A DNA stretch of 64,000 bases, from positions 1,669,860-1,733,859 of the forward strand of contig BPIR01000001.1 of NCBI GenBank assembly GCA_026004215.1, written 5' to 3'. Every line of letters begins with the position of its first letter. Within the stretch, counting starts at the first letter, position 1. This document shows, piece after piece, positions 55,909 to 64,000 of this stretch. The position numbers and the translations under genes are program-made. A model generated the notes under the pieces. That model was not told where the DNA came from. It did not search any database and saw only the letters and a program-made list of their open reading frames with translations. This DNA comes from Candidatus Binatia bacterium. GTDB taxonomy: Bacteria; Desulfobacterota; Binatia; HRBIN30.

Positions 55909-57511
55909 CGGTGACCTCCTCTAAGTCGTAAGCATAGGCCGGACGAGTCACGACCGGCGGGGTCTCGAAGTTTTCGGTGGGCGGGGGCGACGGTGTCTCC
56001 CACTCCAGGCCAGTGGCACCCCACGGATTCGCTGGTGCCAGTGCCCCGTACCGCATGGACCACCCAAGGTAAATAAACGGCAACAAGTAGCCCACTCCGA
56101 GAATGGAAGCGCCCGCAGTGGAAAGCACGTTGAGTACTTGGAATTCGTCCGGGTACACGTGGTAGCGTCGCGGCATTCCCAAGTAACCCAAGATGAATTG
56201 CGGAAAGAACGTCAGGTTGAATCCCAAGAACACGATGGCTGCCGAAATCCGTGCCCAAATTTCCGGATACAGCCGGCCCGTGATCTTCGGCCACCAAAAA
56301 TGGAGGCCCCCCAGGTACGCCATGATCGTGCCGCCCACCATCACGTAGTGGAAGTGCGCGACGACGAAGTACGTGTCGGTCACGTGCACGTCTACACCCA
56401 GGGTTGCCAAAAATAACCCCGTCAGTCCCCCGATCGTAAACAGTCCGATGAACCCCAGCGCGTACAGCATAGGGGCCGAGTACGAGATCGAGCCTTTGTA
56501 CAGAGTGGCGGTCCAATTGAAGACCTTCACCGCCGACGGAATAGCCACCCCGAAGCTAATGAACGAAAAGATCATTGCGGCGTATACCGACATCCCGGTA
56601 ACGAACATGTGGTGCGCCCAAACGAGGAAGCCCAACACCGCAATGGCCACCGACGACAGCGCCACAAAGCTGTAGCCAAAAATGCTCTTGCGCGAGAAGC
56701 AGGTGACCAGCTCGCTGATCACGCCCATGGCAGGCAAGATCATGATGTACACCGCCGGGTGCGAGTAAAACCAAAACAGGTGCTGGAACAGGAGCGGATC
56801 GCCCCCGTACGCCGGATCGAAGATGCCGAAGTGAAAGGCACGCTCCAACGCCACCATGACGAGGGTGATGGCCAGCACCGGCGTGCCCAGCACTTGGATC
56901 AAGCTCGTGGCATAATGCGCCCATACGAACAGGGGCAAGCGGAACCACGTCAGCCCCGGCGCGCGCATGCGGTGAATCGTGACAATGAAGTTCAAGCCAG
57001 TAAGGATCCCGGAAAAGCCATTGATGAAGATGCCGATTGCCGTGGGCACCACATTGGTATTCGAGGCGGTGGTGCTGAACGGAGTGTAGAATGTCCAGCC
57101 CGTATCCACGCCTCCGGTCACCATCGCGTACAAGGTGAACAGAGCCCCGATCACGTACAGGTACCAGCTCAGCAAGTTGATGCGGGGGAAGGCGAGATCG
57201 CGGGCGCCAATCATCATGGGAATGAGGAAGTTGCCCAGCGTAGCCGGTATCGCAGGCAACAGGAAGAAAAACACCATGATGATGCCGTGCATGGAGAACA
57301 TCTTGTTGTAGGTGTCCGCCGCCAGCAGATCGCCTTGCGGGGTGAGTAACTCCAAACGCACGGCGGCCGCGAACAAGCCGCCAATGGCGAACATGATCGT
57401 GACCGAGACCAGGTACAAGATCGCAATGCGTTTGTGGTCGCGCGTGAGCAGCCACGAAAGCAAACCGTACTCTGCGTTCAGGTAATTGGTGCGAGTTTCC
57501 ACGCCGTTCAT
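55901..57511 (-). CDS. ctaD: Cytochrome c oxidase subunit I, A2-type
   Basis: A 536-aa haem-copper subunit with twelve helices carrying the low-spin haem and the haem-CuB centre. The segment [12 protein letters not shown] places the crosslinked Tyr in the 'YSHPxVY' motif that defines the A2 subfamily, in which the D-channel glutamate of A1 enzymes is absent. CuB histidines are in 'WAHHMF', and haem ligands in '[11 protein letters not shown]'. It pumps protons while reducing oxygen to water. The start ATG lies 35 bases after ctaC. Confidence 0.95.
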   Translation of the reverse strand: MNGVETRTNYLNAEYGLLSWLLTRDHKRIAILYLVSVTIMFAIGGLFAAAVRLELLTPQGDLLAADTYNKMFSMHGIIMVFFFLLPAIPATLGNFLIPMMIGARDLAFPRINLLSWYLYVIGALFTLYAMVTGGVDTGWTFYTPFSTTASNTNVVPTAIGIFINGFSGILTGLNFIVTIHRMRAPGLTWFRLPLFVWAHYATSLIQVLGTPVLAITLVMVALERAFHFGIFDPAYGGDPLLFQHLFWFYSHPAVYIMILPAMGVISELVTCFSRKSIFGYSFVALSSVAIAVLGFLVWAHHMFVTGMSVYAAMIFSFISFGVAIPSAVKVFNWTATLYKGSISYSAPMLYALGFIGLFTIGGLTGLFLATLGVDVHVTDTYFVVAHFHYVMVGGTIMAYLGGLHFWWPKITGRLYPEIWARISAAIVFLGFNLTFFPQFILGYLGMPRRYHVYPDEFQVLNVLSTAGASILGVGYLLPFIYLGWSMRYGALAPANPWGATGLEWETPSPPPTENFETPPVVTRPAYAYDLEEVTVG

Positions 57512-57546
57512 GGTTCAACCACCTAACTGCAATTCCATCGCGTTCG

Positions 57547-58533
57547 TCACTGCGTTTCCGTTCCCGCCTTGCCAGTTTTGATGTACGCGATGAGTTGCAT
57601 CAACTGCTCTTCGTTCACCAGCCCTTTGAATGTGGGCATGATCGGCTGGTACCCAGCCACGATTTTTGCCTGGGGATTCAAGATAGACTCGCGAATGTAG
57701 TCTTCATCGGCCACCACGGTGCTGCCATCCTGAAGCGCAACGTTGTGCCCGAACAGGCCTGCCAGCGAAGGGCCCAACGCTCCCGCCTGCGCCCGGTGGC
57801 AACTCACGCAGCCGAGCTTCTGGAACAGCTCGGCACCAGCCGCCGCCATCGCAGCTTGCTGGTCTTCCGGCTTCGCCGCCGGTACCGCCGCCACCGCCGT
57901 GGTGGCTGTGCCCGCGAGCCATGCTTGGTACTCGGCCGGCTCCATGACCACGATGCGGCCAATCATCTTGGCGTGCTCGGTTCCGCAATATTCCGCGCAA
58001 AACAGATGATACGTTCCCACTTTGGTGGGCTCGAACCAGGCAGTTGTGTAGCGTCCCGGAATGGCGTCTTGCTTGATCCGGAAGGCTGGCACGTAAAAGC
58101 TGTGAATCACATCTTCCGAAGTCATCGTCAACTTGATCGGCTGGCCGACCGGAACGTGGAGCTCGTTGATTTCCCGCTTGCCTTCCAAGTGCTGCAGTTT
58201 CCACATCCACTGCTTGCCGACCACGAAGACTTCCATGGCGTTGGGCGGCGGCACCGCCAACGTGATGTACACCTTCGCTCCCCAGAAGAACATCACCATC
58301 GCCAGACCAAATGGAATGATGGTCCACGCCAACTCCAAAGCCAGCGAACCGTGAATGGCCTGCGGGCGCTCGTCCTCGGCACGCCGGCGGTACTTGATCG
58401 CAAACACCACCACGAGCGCAGCAATGAGCACGGCGAAAAACCCGCTCACCGCCACCAGAAACAGGTACAACGCGTCCACTTCGCCAGCTACGGTCGACGC
58501 ACGTTCCGGGAATAAAGCAAAGTTCGAAGCCAT
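57547..58533 (-). CDS. ctaC: Cytochrome c oxidase subunit II with fused cytochrome c (caa3-type)
   Basis: A 328-aa subunit: two membrane helices (~20-45 and ~67-90) and a CuA domain with ligands in 'CAEYCGTEHAKM' and an upstream His (VIHSFYVP). After an Ala/Pro-rich linker comes a C-terminal cytochrome c domain with CVSCH near residue 240 and a likely axial Met in 'IMPTFKG'. The fused haem makes this a caa3 oxidase able to take electrons directly from complex III. It lies 26 bases after sco. Confidence 0.95.
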   Translation of the reverse strand: MASNFALFPERASTVAGEVDALYLFLVAVSGFFAVLIAALVVVFAIKYRRRAEDERPQAIHGSLALELAWTIIPFGLAMVMFFWGAKVYITLAVPPPNAMEVFVVGKQWMWKLQHLEGKREINELHVPVGQPIKLTMTSEDVIHSFYVPAFRIKQDAIPGRYTTAWFEPTKVGTYHLFCAEYCGTEHAKMIGRIVVMEPAEYQAWLAGTATTAVAAVPAAKPEDQQAAMAAAGAELFQKLGCVSCHRAQAGALGPSLAGLFGHNVALQDGSTVVADEDYIRESILNPQAKIVAGYQPIMPTFKGLVNEEQLMQLIAYIKTGKAGTETQ

Positions 58534-58559
58534 GCCTGGTCGTTACTCCACACTTGAGA

Positions 58560-59423
58560 TCAAGGGGCGGCCCCACCTTGGGCCCACGAGTGCCCACTCC
58601 TTCCACCCATGCGCCGCTCGCGGCGCAGCATGACCACAATGAATGTCACTAACGCCACCAGAGTCAGCGCACCACCGACCCGTACGGAGTTCAAAGCCAG
58701 TGCACTGTACCGGCCGGTGGCTGGGTCGTAGTGGAAACAGTACAGAAGAAGCTTGTCCACGGGCGAACCGATTTTGCCCTCCGCCGCTTCGATCAGCGCG
58801 AAGCGCAAATCGCGCGGCGAAAATTCCACTCCGTAAAAGTAGCGCGCAATTCGCCCGGTCGGAGTCAGAACCACCAAGCCCGTCGCATGCGCGTACTGCT
58901 GGTTTCGTTCGTCCCACGCATACCGGAACCCAACAGCCTCGGTGAGCCGCCGAATGGCGTCCTCGTCGCCGGTCAGGAAATGCCAGCCGGCTTCCGCACC
59001 CGGCCGCCGGTACTCCTTCAAGTACGTGGCTTTTTTGGCGGCCGCCAACTCGTGCGACTCCCGGGGGTTGAACGAGACGTTCACGGCGACAAATTCCTTG
59101 CCCAGGTCGAAGCGCAACGCACGCAACGCGCTCGTCAAGCCGTTGAGCACGAGAGTGCACAGCATCGGACACTCGTAGTAGGAAAGCGTGAGGATGACGG
59201 GCTTGCTCTGGAAGTAGTCGCCCAAGCGAACGGGCTGCCCGGTTTCATCTCGAAACACCGCATCCAACGGCACTGGCGTACCCAGCCGCTGCTCGAAGTC
59301 CACTCGCTCGAGAACCGGCGTCGTGCCGGTGCTTTCGCCGGTAGACGACGGCAAGCGCACGGCGCCGGCCCGCTGCGCAAGGGCAAAGACAACCAGCAAC
59401 AAGACGAGCCTCTTCGCGTTCAT
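58560..59423 (-). CDS. SCO1/SenC family copper chaperone
   Basis: A 287-aa protein with an N-terminal signal, a thioredoxin-like domain and a C-terminal membrane helix (~258-280). The copper ligands are the CxxxC in 'ECPMLCTLV' (near residue 87-91) and a later His (YAHATGLVVLTP). SCO proteins load copper into the CuA site of subunit II, fitting its position directly before ctaC. The start ATG overlaps the stop of the 135-aa gene (ATGA), with GAGGAG upstream. A C-terminal membrane helix is not present in all SCO proteins. Confidence 0.9.
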   Translation of the reverse strand: MNAKRLVLLLVVFALAQRAGAVRLPSSTGESTGTTPVLERVDFEQRLGTPVPLDAVFRDETGQPVRLGDYFQSKPVILTLSYYECPMLCTLVLNGLTSALRALRFDLGKEFVAVNVSFNPRESHELAAAKKATYLKEYRRPGAEAGWHFLTGDEDAIRRLTEAVGFRYAWDERNQQYAHATGLVVLTPTGRIARYFYGVEFSPRDLRFALIEAAEGKIGSPVDKLLLYCFHYDPATGRYSALALNSVRVGGALTLVALVTFIVVMLRRERRMGGRSGHSWAQGGAAP

Positions 59424-59827
59424 CGTTTGGGCTCCTCGGACCGTGCCGGTAAACCCTTTTGTGCAACGATCTCCATGGCGCGCTCGATCGGAATGCGGGC
59501 AATCCCGTTCGACTTGTCCACCCACCCGTAATGGTGGAGCTGGCTGTCTTCCCAGCGACGCAGCTCCAGCAAGTCCTTCACCGGTGCCGGCTGCAGGCGC
59601 GGCGCAGGCGGCTCCTTGGGCACCACGTTCGCCAAGGGGTTGGGCGGCGGAGAAGTGCGCTCGACATACTTCTCCAACGCCGCCGTGAACACGTACAGCA
59701 CGGCAAAGATGGCCACAGTCACCACCGTGCCGATCACCACCGTGACCACGATCGGCCGGCTCGGTAAGTCGCGTGTTTCGTGAGATGCGGGCGGATGCCC
59801 GGCGTTACCGGAAACCGGATGGCTCAT
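59420..59827 (-). CDS. Conserved single-span protein of the ACIII-oxidase operon
   Basis: A 135-aa protein hidden inside a longer unrelated frame. It has a short cytoplasmic N-terminus, one membrane helix (IVVTVVIGTVVTVAIFAVLYV, roughly 26-46, minus one residue per end), a Pro-rich segment and a soluble C-terminal domain with 'LRRWEDSQLHHYGWVD' and 'GIARIPIERAMEIVAQ'. AGGAGGTCACGC before the ATG and ATGA overlaps with both actF and sco are strong evidence for translation. Its place between actF and sco suggests an extra ACIII subunit or assembly factor. I know similar ORFs from other ACIII operons but no assigned function. Confidence 0.8.
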   Translation of the reverse strand: MSHPVSGNAGHPPASHETRDLPSRPIVVTVVIGTVVTVAIFAVLYVFTAALEKYVERTSPPPNPLANVVPKEPPAPRLQPAPVKDLLELRRWEDSQLHHYGWVDKSNGIARIPIERAMEIVAQKGLPARSEEPKR

Positions 59828-61017
59828 GCGTGACCTCCTGCCGCAGGAAACGAGGGGTCGTTCCAAACCATCAGCGGCCGCCCGCGCAACCCTCCCGTAA
59901 AGGCCCACAGCCACACTCCCCCGACCGCCAGCCACGTCGTAAGATCGAGCCAGTGCACTCTCGCCTGCGACGGCGAGAAGGCCGGAGTGATGAGCCAGTA
60001 CACCTCGATCACCCGCACGCACAAGATGAACAGCGCCACGCTCGCAACTAAACGCGCATTGCGCTTGATGTCGCGCGACAGAAGGATCACGAAGGGCAGC
60101 AGGAAGTTCAACACAATCAAGCACAGGCCCACGTACTGCCAACCCCCGCTCATGCGCTTGAGGTACCAGGGCGTTTCCTCCGGCAGGTTGCCGGACCAAA
60201 TGATGAGCAACTGCGAGAAGGAAAAGTACGCCCACAACATCACAAAAGCGAACATCAGCTTGCCCAGGTCGTGGAACTGCATCGGCTGCACCACCCCGGC
60301 AAGCGGCCCATTGTTCGCCAGCAGCGCCGTAATTTGGATCATGAAGGCCATGGCGCTGAGCAGGCACCCGCCAAACAGCAGCACCCCATACAATGTGGAG
60401 TACCAGTGCGGCTCGAGCGACATCGCCCAGTCCACCGCAGCAAAAGTAAAGGTGAGGCCCAGAGCCACCAGGCCGCCTCGGCTGAGATTCTCGAGCCAGC
60501 CGATGGCACGCTCCTCGCCGTTTTCCTGCGCGTCCGACCAACGCCAGAGAAACGTAGCGAACACACTCCAGACCACGAAGTACGCGACCGCACGGCCGAC
60601 GAAAAAGGGCACGTTCAAATACAGGCTCTTGTGTTGCAACAGCGGATCGTGCGCCACCTTGTCGGCGTCCGCCCATTCGTAGAGGGAGTGCACCCCGAGC
60701 ACGATGGGAATGAACAACACGGCCAACACCGGCAATGTGCGCACCGCCGATTCCAGGCTGCGCCGGATCACCGACCCCCATGCCCCACCGGTGACGTGAT
60801 AAATCATCAGCAGTGCCAGCGATCCAATGGCAATGCCGAACCAAAACAGAAAGCCGAACAGGTACGATTGAAAAAACTGGGTGGCGTTAACGAGAGCACC
60901 TGCCAGCGACACCGCAAAGCCGAGGGCACCCACCCCCAGGGCGATGGGCCGCACCCGCAACAGCGGATGGTCCGCAGGCAAGACAAACCGACTCCGATCC
61001 GGCACGGAACTACTCAT
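59824..61017 (-). CDS. actF: Alternative complex III quinol-binding subunit ActF
   Basis: A 397-aa inner-membrane protein with ten helices, related to ActC/NrfD. Conserved sequences include 'PIVLGVHSLYEWAD', 'AAVDWAMSLEPHWYSTLYG', 'QFHDLGKLMFAFVMLWAYFSF' and 'NLPEETPWYLKR'. ActF is one of the two large membrane subunits of ACIII. The ATG (MSSSVPDRSRF) lies within the actE stop overlap; the upstream ORF extension is not used. Confidence 0.92.
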   Translation of the reverse strand: MSSSVPDRSRFVLPADHPLLRVRPIALGVGALGFAVSLAGALVNATQFFQSYLFGFLFWFGIAIGSLALLMIYHVTGGAWGSVIRRSLESAVRTLPVLAVLFIPIVLGVHSLYEWADADKVAHDPLLQHKSLYLNVPFFVGRAVAYFVVWSVFATFLWRWSDAQENGEERAIGWLENLSRGGLVALGLTFTFAAVDWAMSLEPHWYSTLYGVLLFGGCLLSAMAFMIQITALLANNGPLAGVVQPMQFHDLGKLMFAFVMLWAYFSFSQLLIIWSGNLPEETPWYLKRMSGGWQYVGLCLIVLNFLLPFVILLSRDIKRNARLVASVALFILCVRVIEVYWLITPAFSPSQARVHWLDLTTWLAVGGVWLWAFTGGLRGRPLMVWNDPSFPAAGGHA

Positions 61018-61633
61018 GGGAAACACCTGTGGATTGCGCGCTCGTTGCCGCCGCCTGCTCCAGCTTCGGGCGGTCCGCCTCGGGAACATCCGCCAGCGTC
61101 GCGTGTTGGCTCAATTGCAAGGCGCGGATATACGCCACGATCGCCCAGCGATCCCGCACGGGAATTTGTGCCGCATAGTCGGGCATCACCCCGAAGCCGT
61201 TGCTGATGACGTGGAAAAAATAACCCGGCGCTTGCTGGCGCAAGCGGTCCTGATGGAACGATGGCGGTTGCTTGTAACCTCTTTGCACAATCATGCCCTG
61301 GCCGGTCCCCACCCGGTCGTGGCAGGGCGAGCAGTAAATATTGTACCGCTCTTGCCCTCGCTGCAGCACCGCCAGAGTCACGGGGAAGGGGAATTCCGGA
61401 CTGAAGTTCTCGCCGACCTTGCCGGTGTACAGCAGCGCATCGTCGTGCAAGTGGCCGCGCGCCACGGTTCCCGGCACGAGGGGACGCACCGAGCGCCCAT
61501 CGGCGAAAAATTCGCTTGGCCGGAAGCCCTTGTACTTCGGCTGGTCCTGCATGTCCCGCCGGCAACCCGCACCGGCCAAGGCCGCAGCCATTAACCCAAT
61601 CATCGTCATGCGGCGGATGCGCTGCGCATTCAT
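61010..61633 (-). CDS. actE: Alternative complex III monohaem cytochrome c lipoprotein ActE
   Basis: A 207-aa lipoprotein (lipobox AGAGC near residue 21-25) with one class-I cytochrome c domain. The haem motif is CSPCH, the probable axial Met is in 'NGFGVMPDYA', and a long 'RWAIVAYIRALQ' helix closes the domain. ActE carries electrons toward the oxidase. TGATG overlap with actD. It may pass electrons to the CtaC-fused haem. Confidence 0.92.
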   Translation of the reverse strand: MNAQRIRRMTMIGLMAAALAGAGCRRDMQDQPKYKGFRPSEFFADGRSVRPLVPGTVARGHLHDDALLYTGKVGENFSPEFPFPVTLAVLQRGQERYNIYCSPCHDRVGTGQGMIVQRGYKQPPSFHQDRLRQQAPGYFFHVISNGFGVMPDYAAQIPVRDRWAIVAYIRALQLSQHATLADVPEADRPKLEQAAATSAQSTGVSHE

Positions 61634-62172
61634 CAGTCGGACACCTCGGCAACGGAAACCGGCGACAACGACTCGAGCACGCGCCGGGTACCCTCGCGGT
61701 CGAACAGCGGGTCGGTCGCTTCCACGCACAAAAAGAATCGGTCACGCGAGGCCAGCGCAAAGCGCGGCACGTTGAACACCGGATGGTACGGCGCAGGCAA
61801 ACCATTCAGCGCCAGCATCCCCAAGACCGCCGTCAGCGCGGCAAACAACACCGTGCATTCGAACGTCACCGGCACGAATGCAGGAATGCTGAACAAAGGC
61901 CGCCCGCCCACGTTGATGGGATAGTCAATCACGGAGGTCCAGTACTGGAGCCCGATACCGAACAACGCTCCGGTCAGGCCGCCGCAAAACACCAAGAACG
62001 AAACCATGTTGCGGTGCACCCCGAGCTCTTCCCACACTTCCTCCACCGGGAACGGCGTGTAGGCATCCATGCGCCGATAGCCCATCTGGCGCAGCTTGCG
62101 GATGGCCGCAACCAAGTGATTCACGTCGGCAAACTCTGCCATCAGCCCGTACAGCGGAACACGCGCGGTCAT
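61633..62172 (-). CDS. actD: Alternative complex III subunit ActD (DUF3341)
   Basis: A 179-aa protein with a soluble N-terminal domain (GLMAEFADVNHLVAAIRKLR...YRRMDAYTPFPV) and two membrane helices (~57-80 and ~100-122). It is a small structural subunit of ACIII. ATGA overlap with actC. Confidence 0.92.
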   Translation of the reverse strand: MTARVPLYGLMAEFADVNHLVAAIRKLRQMGYRRMDAYTPFPVEEVWEELGVHRNMVSFLVFCGGLTGALFGIGLQYWTSVIDYPINVGGRPLFSIPAFVPVTFECTVLFAALTAVLGMLALNGLPAPYHPVFNVPRFALASRDRFFLCVEATDPLFDREGTRRVLESLSPVSVAEVSD

Positions 62173-63533
62173 GCGTGCTTCTCCTTGACCTTGGCTTCGG
62201 GCAACAGGGTGCGCATCTCGAAGATCGAGATCATCGGCAGCAGCCGGATAAAGAGGAACAGCAAGGTCAGGAACAATCCGATCGTGCCGATGAACGTCCC
62301 GTAGTCATAAATCGTTCCGGCATACATTCCCCAAGACGACGGCAAGAAATCCCGGTGCAAACTCACCACGATGATCACGTAGCGTTCCAGCCACATCCCA
62401 ATGTTGATGGACATGGCCACCATGAACAGCAGCGGAATATTCGTGCGCACGCGCTGGAACCAGAGAAGCTGCGGGATGATCACGTTGGTCAAGATCAATG
62501 CGAAGTACAACGTCCGGTACGGTCCGGTGAGGCGGTTTTCCACCATGAAGGACTCGAATGGGTTGCCGCTGTACCAGGCCATGAAGATTTCCATCATGTA
62601 GCCGTAAGCGACCACCAACCCCGTGGCCAACATCACCCGCGCCATGTAGTTGATGTGGCGCATGGTGATGAAGTCCTCGAGTCCGTAGTACACCCGCAGC
62701 GGGATGGTGAGGGTCAACACCATCGCAAAACCCGCATAAATCGCCCCTGCCACGAAGTACGGCGGAAAGATGGTTGCGTGCCAACCCGGAATGATGCCCA
62801 CCGCGAAGTCAAAGGACACTACGCTGTGCACCGATACCACCAGGGGTGTGGACAGACCGGCCAGCAGCAAATACGCCGTCTCGTAGCGATTCCAGTGCCG
62901 CGCCGAGCCTCTCCAACCCATCGCCAGGATGCCGTAAATGATCCGCCCCACCTTGCTGGTCGAGCGATCGCGCAGCGTGGCCAAGTCGGGAATGAGCCCC
63001 ACGAACCAAAACAGTGCCGACACCGTGGCGTAGGTGGACACCGCGAACACGTCCCACATCAACGGGCTGCGGAAGTTCGGCCACATGCCCATGGCATTGG
63101 GGTACGGCAGCAGCCAGTAGAACAGCCACGGTCGCCCCAGGTGCAAAATCGGGTACAAACCCGCACAGGCCACTGCGAACAGAGTCATCGCTTCCGCAAA
63201 GCGGTTGATCGAGGTTCGCCACGTCTGGCGAAAGAGCAACAAGATCGCGGAAATCAACGTACCGGCGTGACCAATGCCGATCCACCAAACGAAGTTGATG
63301 ATATCGAACCCCCAACCGACGGGAATGTTGATCCCCCAGATCCCGATCCCGCGCACGAGCAAGACCGCAACGCACTGCAGGAAAATCGTCAGCAACACGA
63401 ACGACACTCCGAACCCCAGCATCCATCCTCTGCGGGTTTCGGACAAAACAACGGCTGCAATCTTGTCGGTGACTGTCTCAAACGTGTGGCCCGGACCAAT
63501 GATCGGGCCGAGATCCCGTGCAGGCGCGCTCAT
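62169..63533 (-). CDS. actC: Alternative complex III NrfD-like quinol subunit ActC
   Basis: A 454-aa polytopic subunit of the NrfD/PsrC family with ten helices. Typical sequences are '[19 protein letters not shown]', '[17 protein letters not shown]' and '[11 protein letters not shown]...[13 protein letters not shown]'. It binds menaquinol or ubiquinol with ActF. The start ATG ([10 protein letters not shown]) overlaps the actB stop (ATGA); the ORF extension overlaps actB. Confidence 0.94.
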   Translation of the reverse strand: MSAPARDLGPIIGPGHTFETVTDKIAAVVLSETRRGWMLGFGVSFVLLTIFLQCVAVLLVRGIGIWGINIPVGWGFDIINFVWWIGIGHAGTLISAILLLFRQTWRTSINRFAEAMTLFAVACAGLYPILHLGRPWLFYWLLPYPNAMGMWPNFRSPLMWDVFAVSTYATVSALFWFVGLIPDLATLRDRSTSKVGRIIYGILAMGWRGSARHWNRYETAYLLLAGLSTPLVVSVHSVVSFDFAVGIIPGWHATIFPPYFVAGAIYAGFAMVLTLTIPLRVYYGLEDFITMRHINYMARVMLATGLVVAYGYMMEIFMAWYSGNPFESFMVENRLTGPYRTLYFALILTNVIIPQLLWFQRVRTNIPLLFMVAMSINIGMWLERYVIIVVSLHRDFLPSSWGMYAGTIYDYGTFIGTIGLFLTLLFLFIRLLPMISIFEMRTLLPEAKVKEKHA

Positions 63534-64000
63534 GCGTGTTCCTTTCCTGAGGTCAGTTCGGGATTCGGATTCCGAACCGCCGCCAAGTAAGTCGTCCGCG
63601 GCCGAGTGTTCAGCTCTTCGAGCAAGTGATACGTACGCGGAAGCTGGCGCATCTGGGACACTCGGCTTTGCGGATCGTTCTTGTCGCCAAACACGATGGC
63701 TTCCGTGGGACACACCTGCTGGCAAGCCGTGACGATCTCACCGTCGCGAATCTTGCGCCCTTCGCGTTTGGCCTGAATGCGCGCGGCATTGATGCGCTGC
63801 ACGCAGTACGTGCACTTTTCCATTACACCGCGGCTACGCACGGTCACATCCGGGTTGCGCAACAGCTTGAGGCTCTCCGTGTACCAATCCTGATAGAGGT
63901 AAAAGTTGAACCGCCGCACTTTGTAGGGGCAGTTGTTGGAGCAATACTTGGTGCCCACGCAGCGGTTGTACACCATGTCGTTGAGCCCTTCGGCGCTGTG
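63530..64000 (-). CDS. actB: Alternative complex III iron-sulfur subunit ActB (C-terminal fragment)
   Basis: The last 156 residues of ActB, cut by the right window edge; the frame is open to position 64000. Cysteine clusters for [4Fe-4S]/[3Fe-4S] centres are visible: '[20 protein letters not shown]', '[10 protein letters not shown]' and '[14 protein letters not shown]'. In full ActB these follow a large molybdopterin-oxidoreductase-like domain that lacks the cofactor. actA should lie just outside the window. Confidence 0.93.
   Translation of the reverse strand, partial: HSAEGLNDMVYNRCVGTKYCSNNCPYKVRRFNFYLYQDWYTESLKLLRNPDVTVRSRGVMEKCTYCVQRINAARIQAKREGRKIRDGEIVTACQQVCPTEAIVFGDKNDPQSRVSQMRQLPRTYHLLEELNTRPRTTYLAAVRNPNPELTSGKEHA

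Noticed and set aside
62175..63590. 471-codon plus-strand ORF opposite actC
   Set aside because: actC is a clear NrfD-like subunit in a conserved operon; the antisense product is His/Gln/Arg-rich with no domain.

Overview
This window comes from a GC-rich, rod-shaped, aerobic Gram-negative bacterium. It carries lipoproteins, an outer-membrane porin, a PilQ secretin, the full mreBCD-mrdA-rodA elongation set, and an alternative complex III joined to a caa3-type oxidase. The content points to a deltaproteobacterial-type lineage. Evidence for that is a MYXO-CTERM-like sorting tag, cysteine-rich secreted repeat proteins, thrombospondin type-3 repeats, and scattered CaiB, MmgE/PrpD, MaoC and SDR acyl-CoA-type enzymes. 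Myxococcota-like or Binatota/Desulfobacterota-like are the obvious guesses. No rRNA or other marker in the window settles it. I saw no tRNA, rRNA, CRISPR array, insertion sequence or prophage.

Layout. 1-6.6 kb: the start of a UbiA-like prenyltransferase (cut by the edge), a ketopantoate-reductase-like gene, a thioredoxin/TPR protein, an EamA transporter, an unknown membrane protein, a small XRE regulator with a small membrane protein, and ddl. 6.6-21 kb: one long minus-strand unit, pilMNOPQ-aroK-aroB, continuing into a 241-aa lipoprotein and a 2,299-aa lipoprotein. The large one is built of Ig-like domains, Thr/Pro linkers and five near-identical tandem repeats. 21-28.4 kb: rlmE, pgeF, an MmgE/PrpD protein, a low-molecular-weight phosphatase, an SDR, a thrombospondin-repeat protein and ssb. 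28.5-31.7 kb: an ammonium operon (porin-P-II-amtB) behind a perfect sigma-54 promoter consensus. 31.9-43.6 kb: MaoC and LOG enzymes, a DjlA-like TerB/J-domain protein, mreB-mreC-mreD-mrdA-rodA, an unknown coiled-coil envelope protein, an L,D-transpeptidase and an APH/P-loop kinase fusion. 43.8-54.6 kb: a YyaL-type thioredoxin protein, a 909-aa secreted protein (seven propeller repeats, six 53-residue cysteine repeats, MYXO-CTERM-like tail), a CCA/poly(A)-type nucleotidyltransferase, a CaiB CoA-transferase, a GT-C-like membrane protein and an AhpD-like protein. 54.9-64 kb: actB(partial)-C-D-E-F, a 135-aa single-span protein, sco, ctaC, ctaD, ctaE, ctaF. This looks like one respiratory operon in which ACIII would pass quinol electrons to a cytochrome-c-fused A2-type oxidase.

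Gene packing is tight. Many neighbours overlap by 4 bases (ATGA or GTGA), and I used these overlaps and visible Shine-Dalgarno sequences to set starts. Most long alternative-frame ORFs are GC-driven shadows. The most interesting items are the Ig-repeat lipoprotein pair inside the type IV pilus operon, the MYXO-CTERM-like protein, the sigma-54 ammonium operon with its own porin, the extra 135-aa protein in the ACIII-oxidase operon, and a small family of extragenic palindromes.
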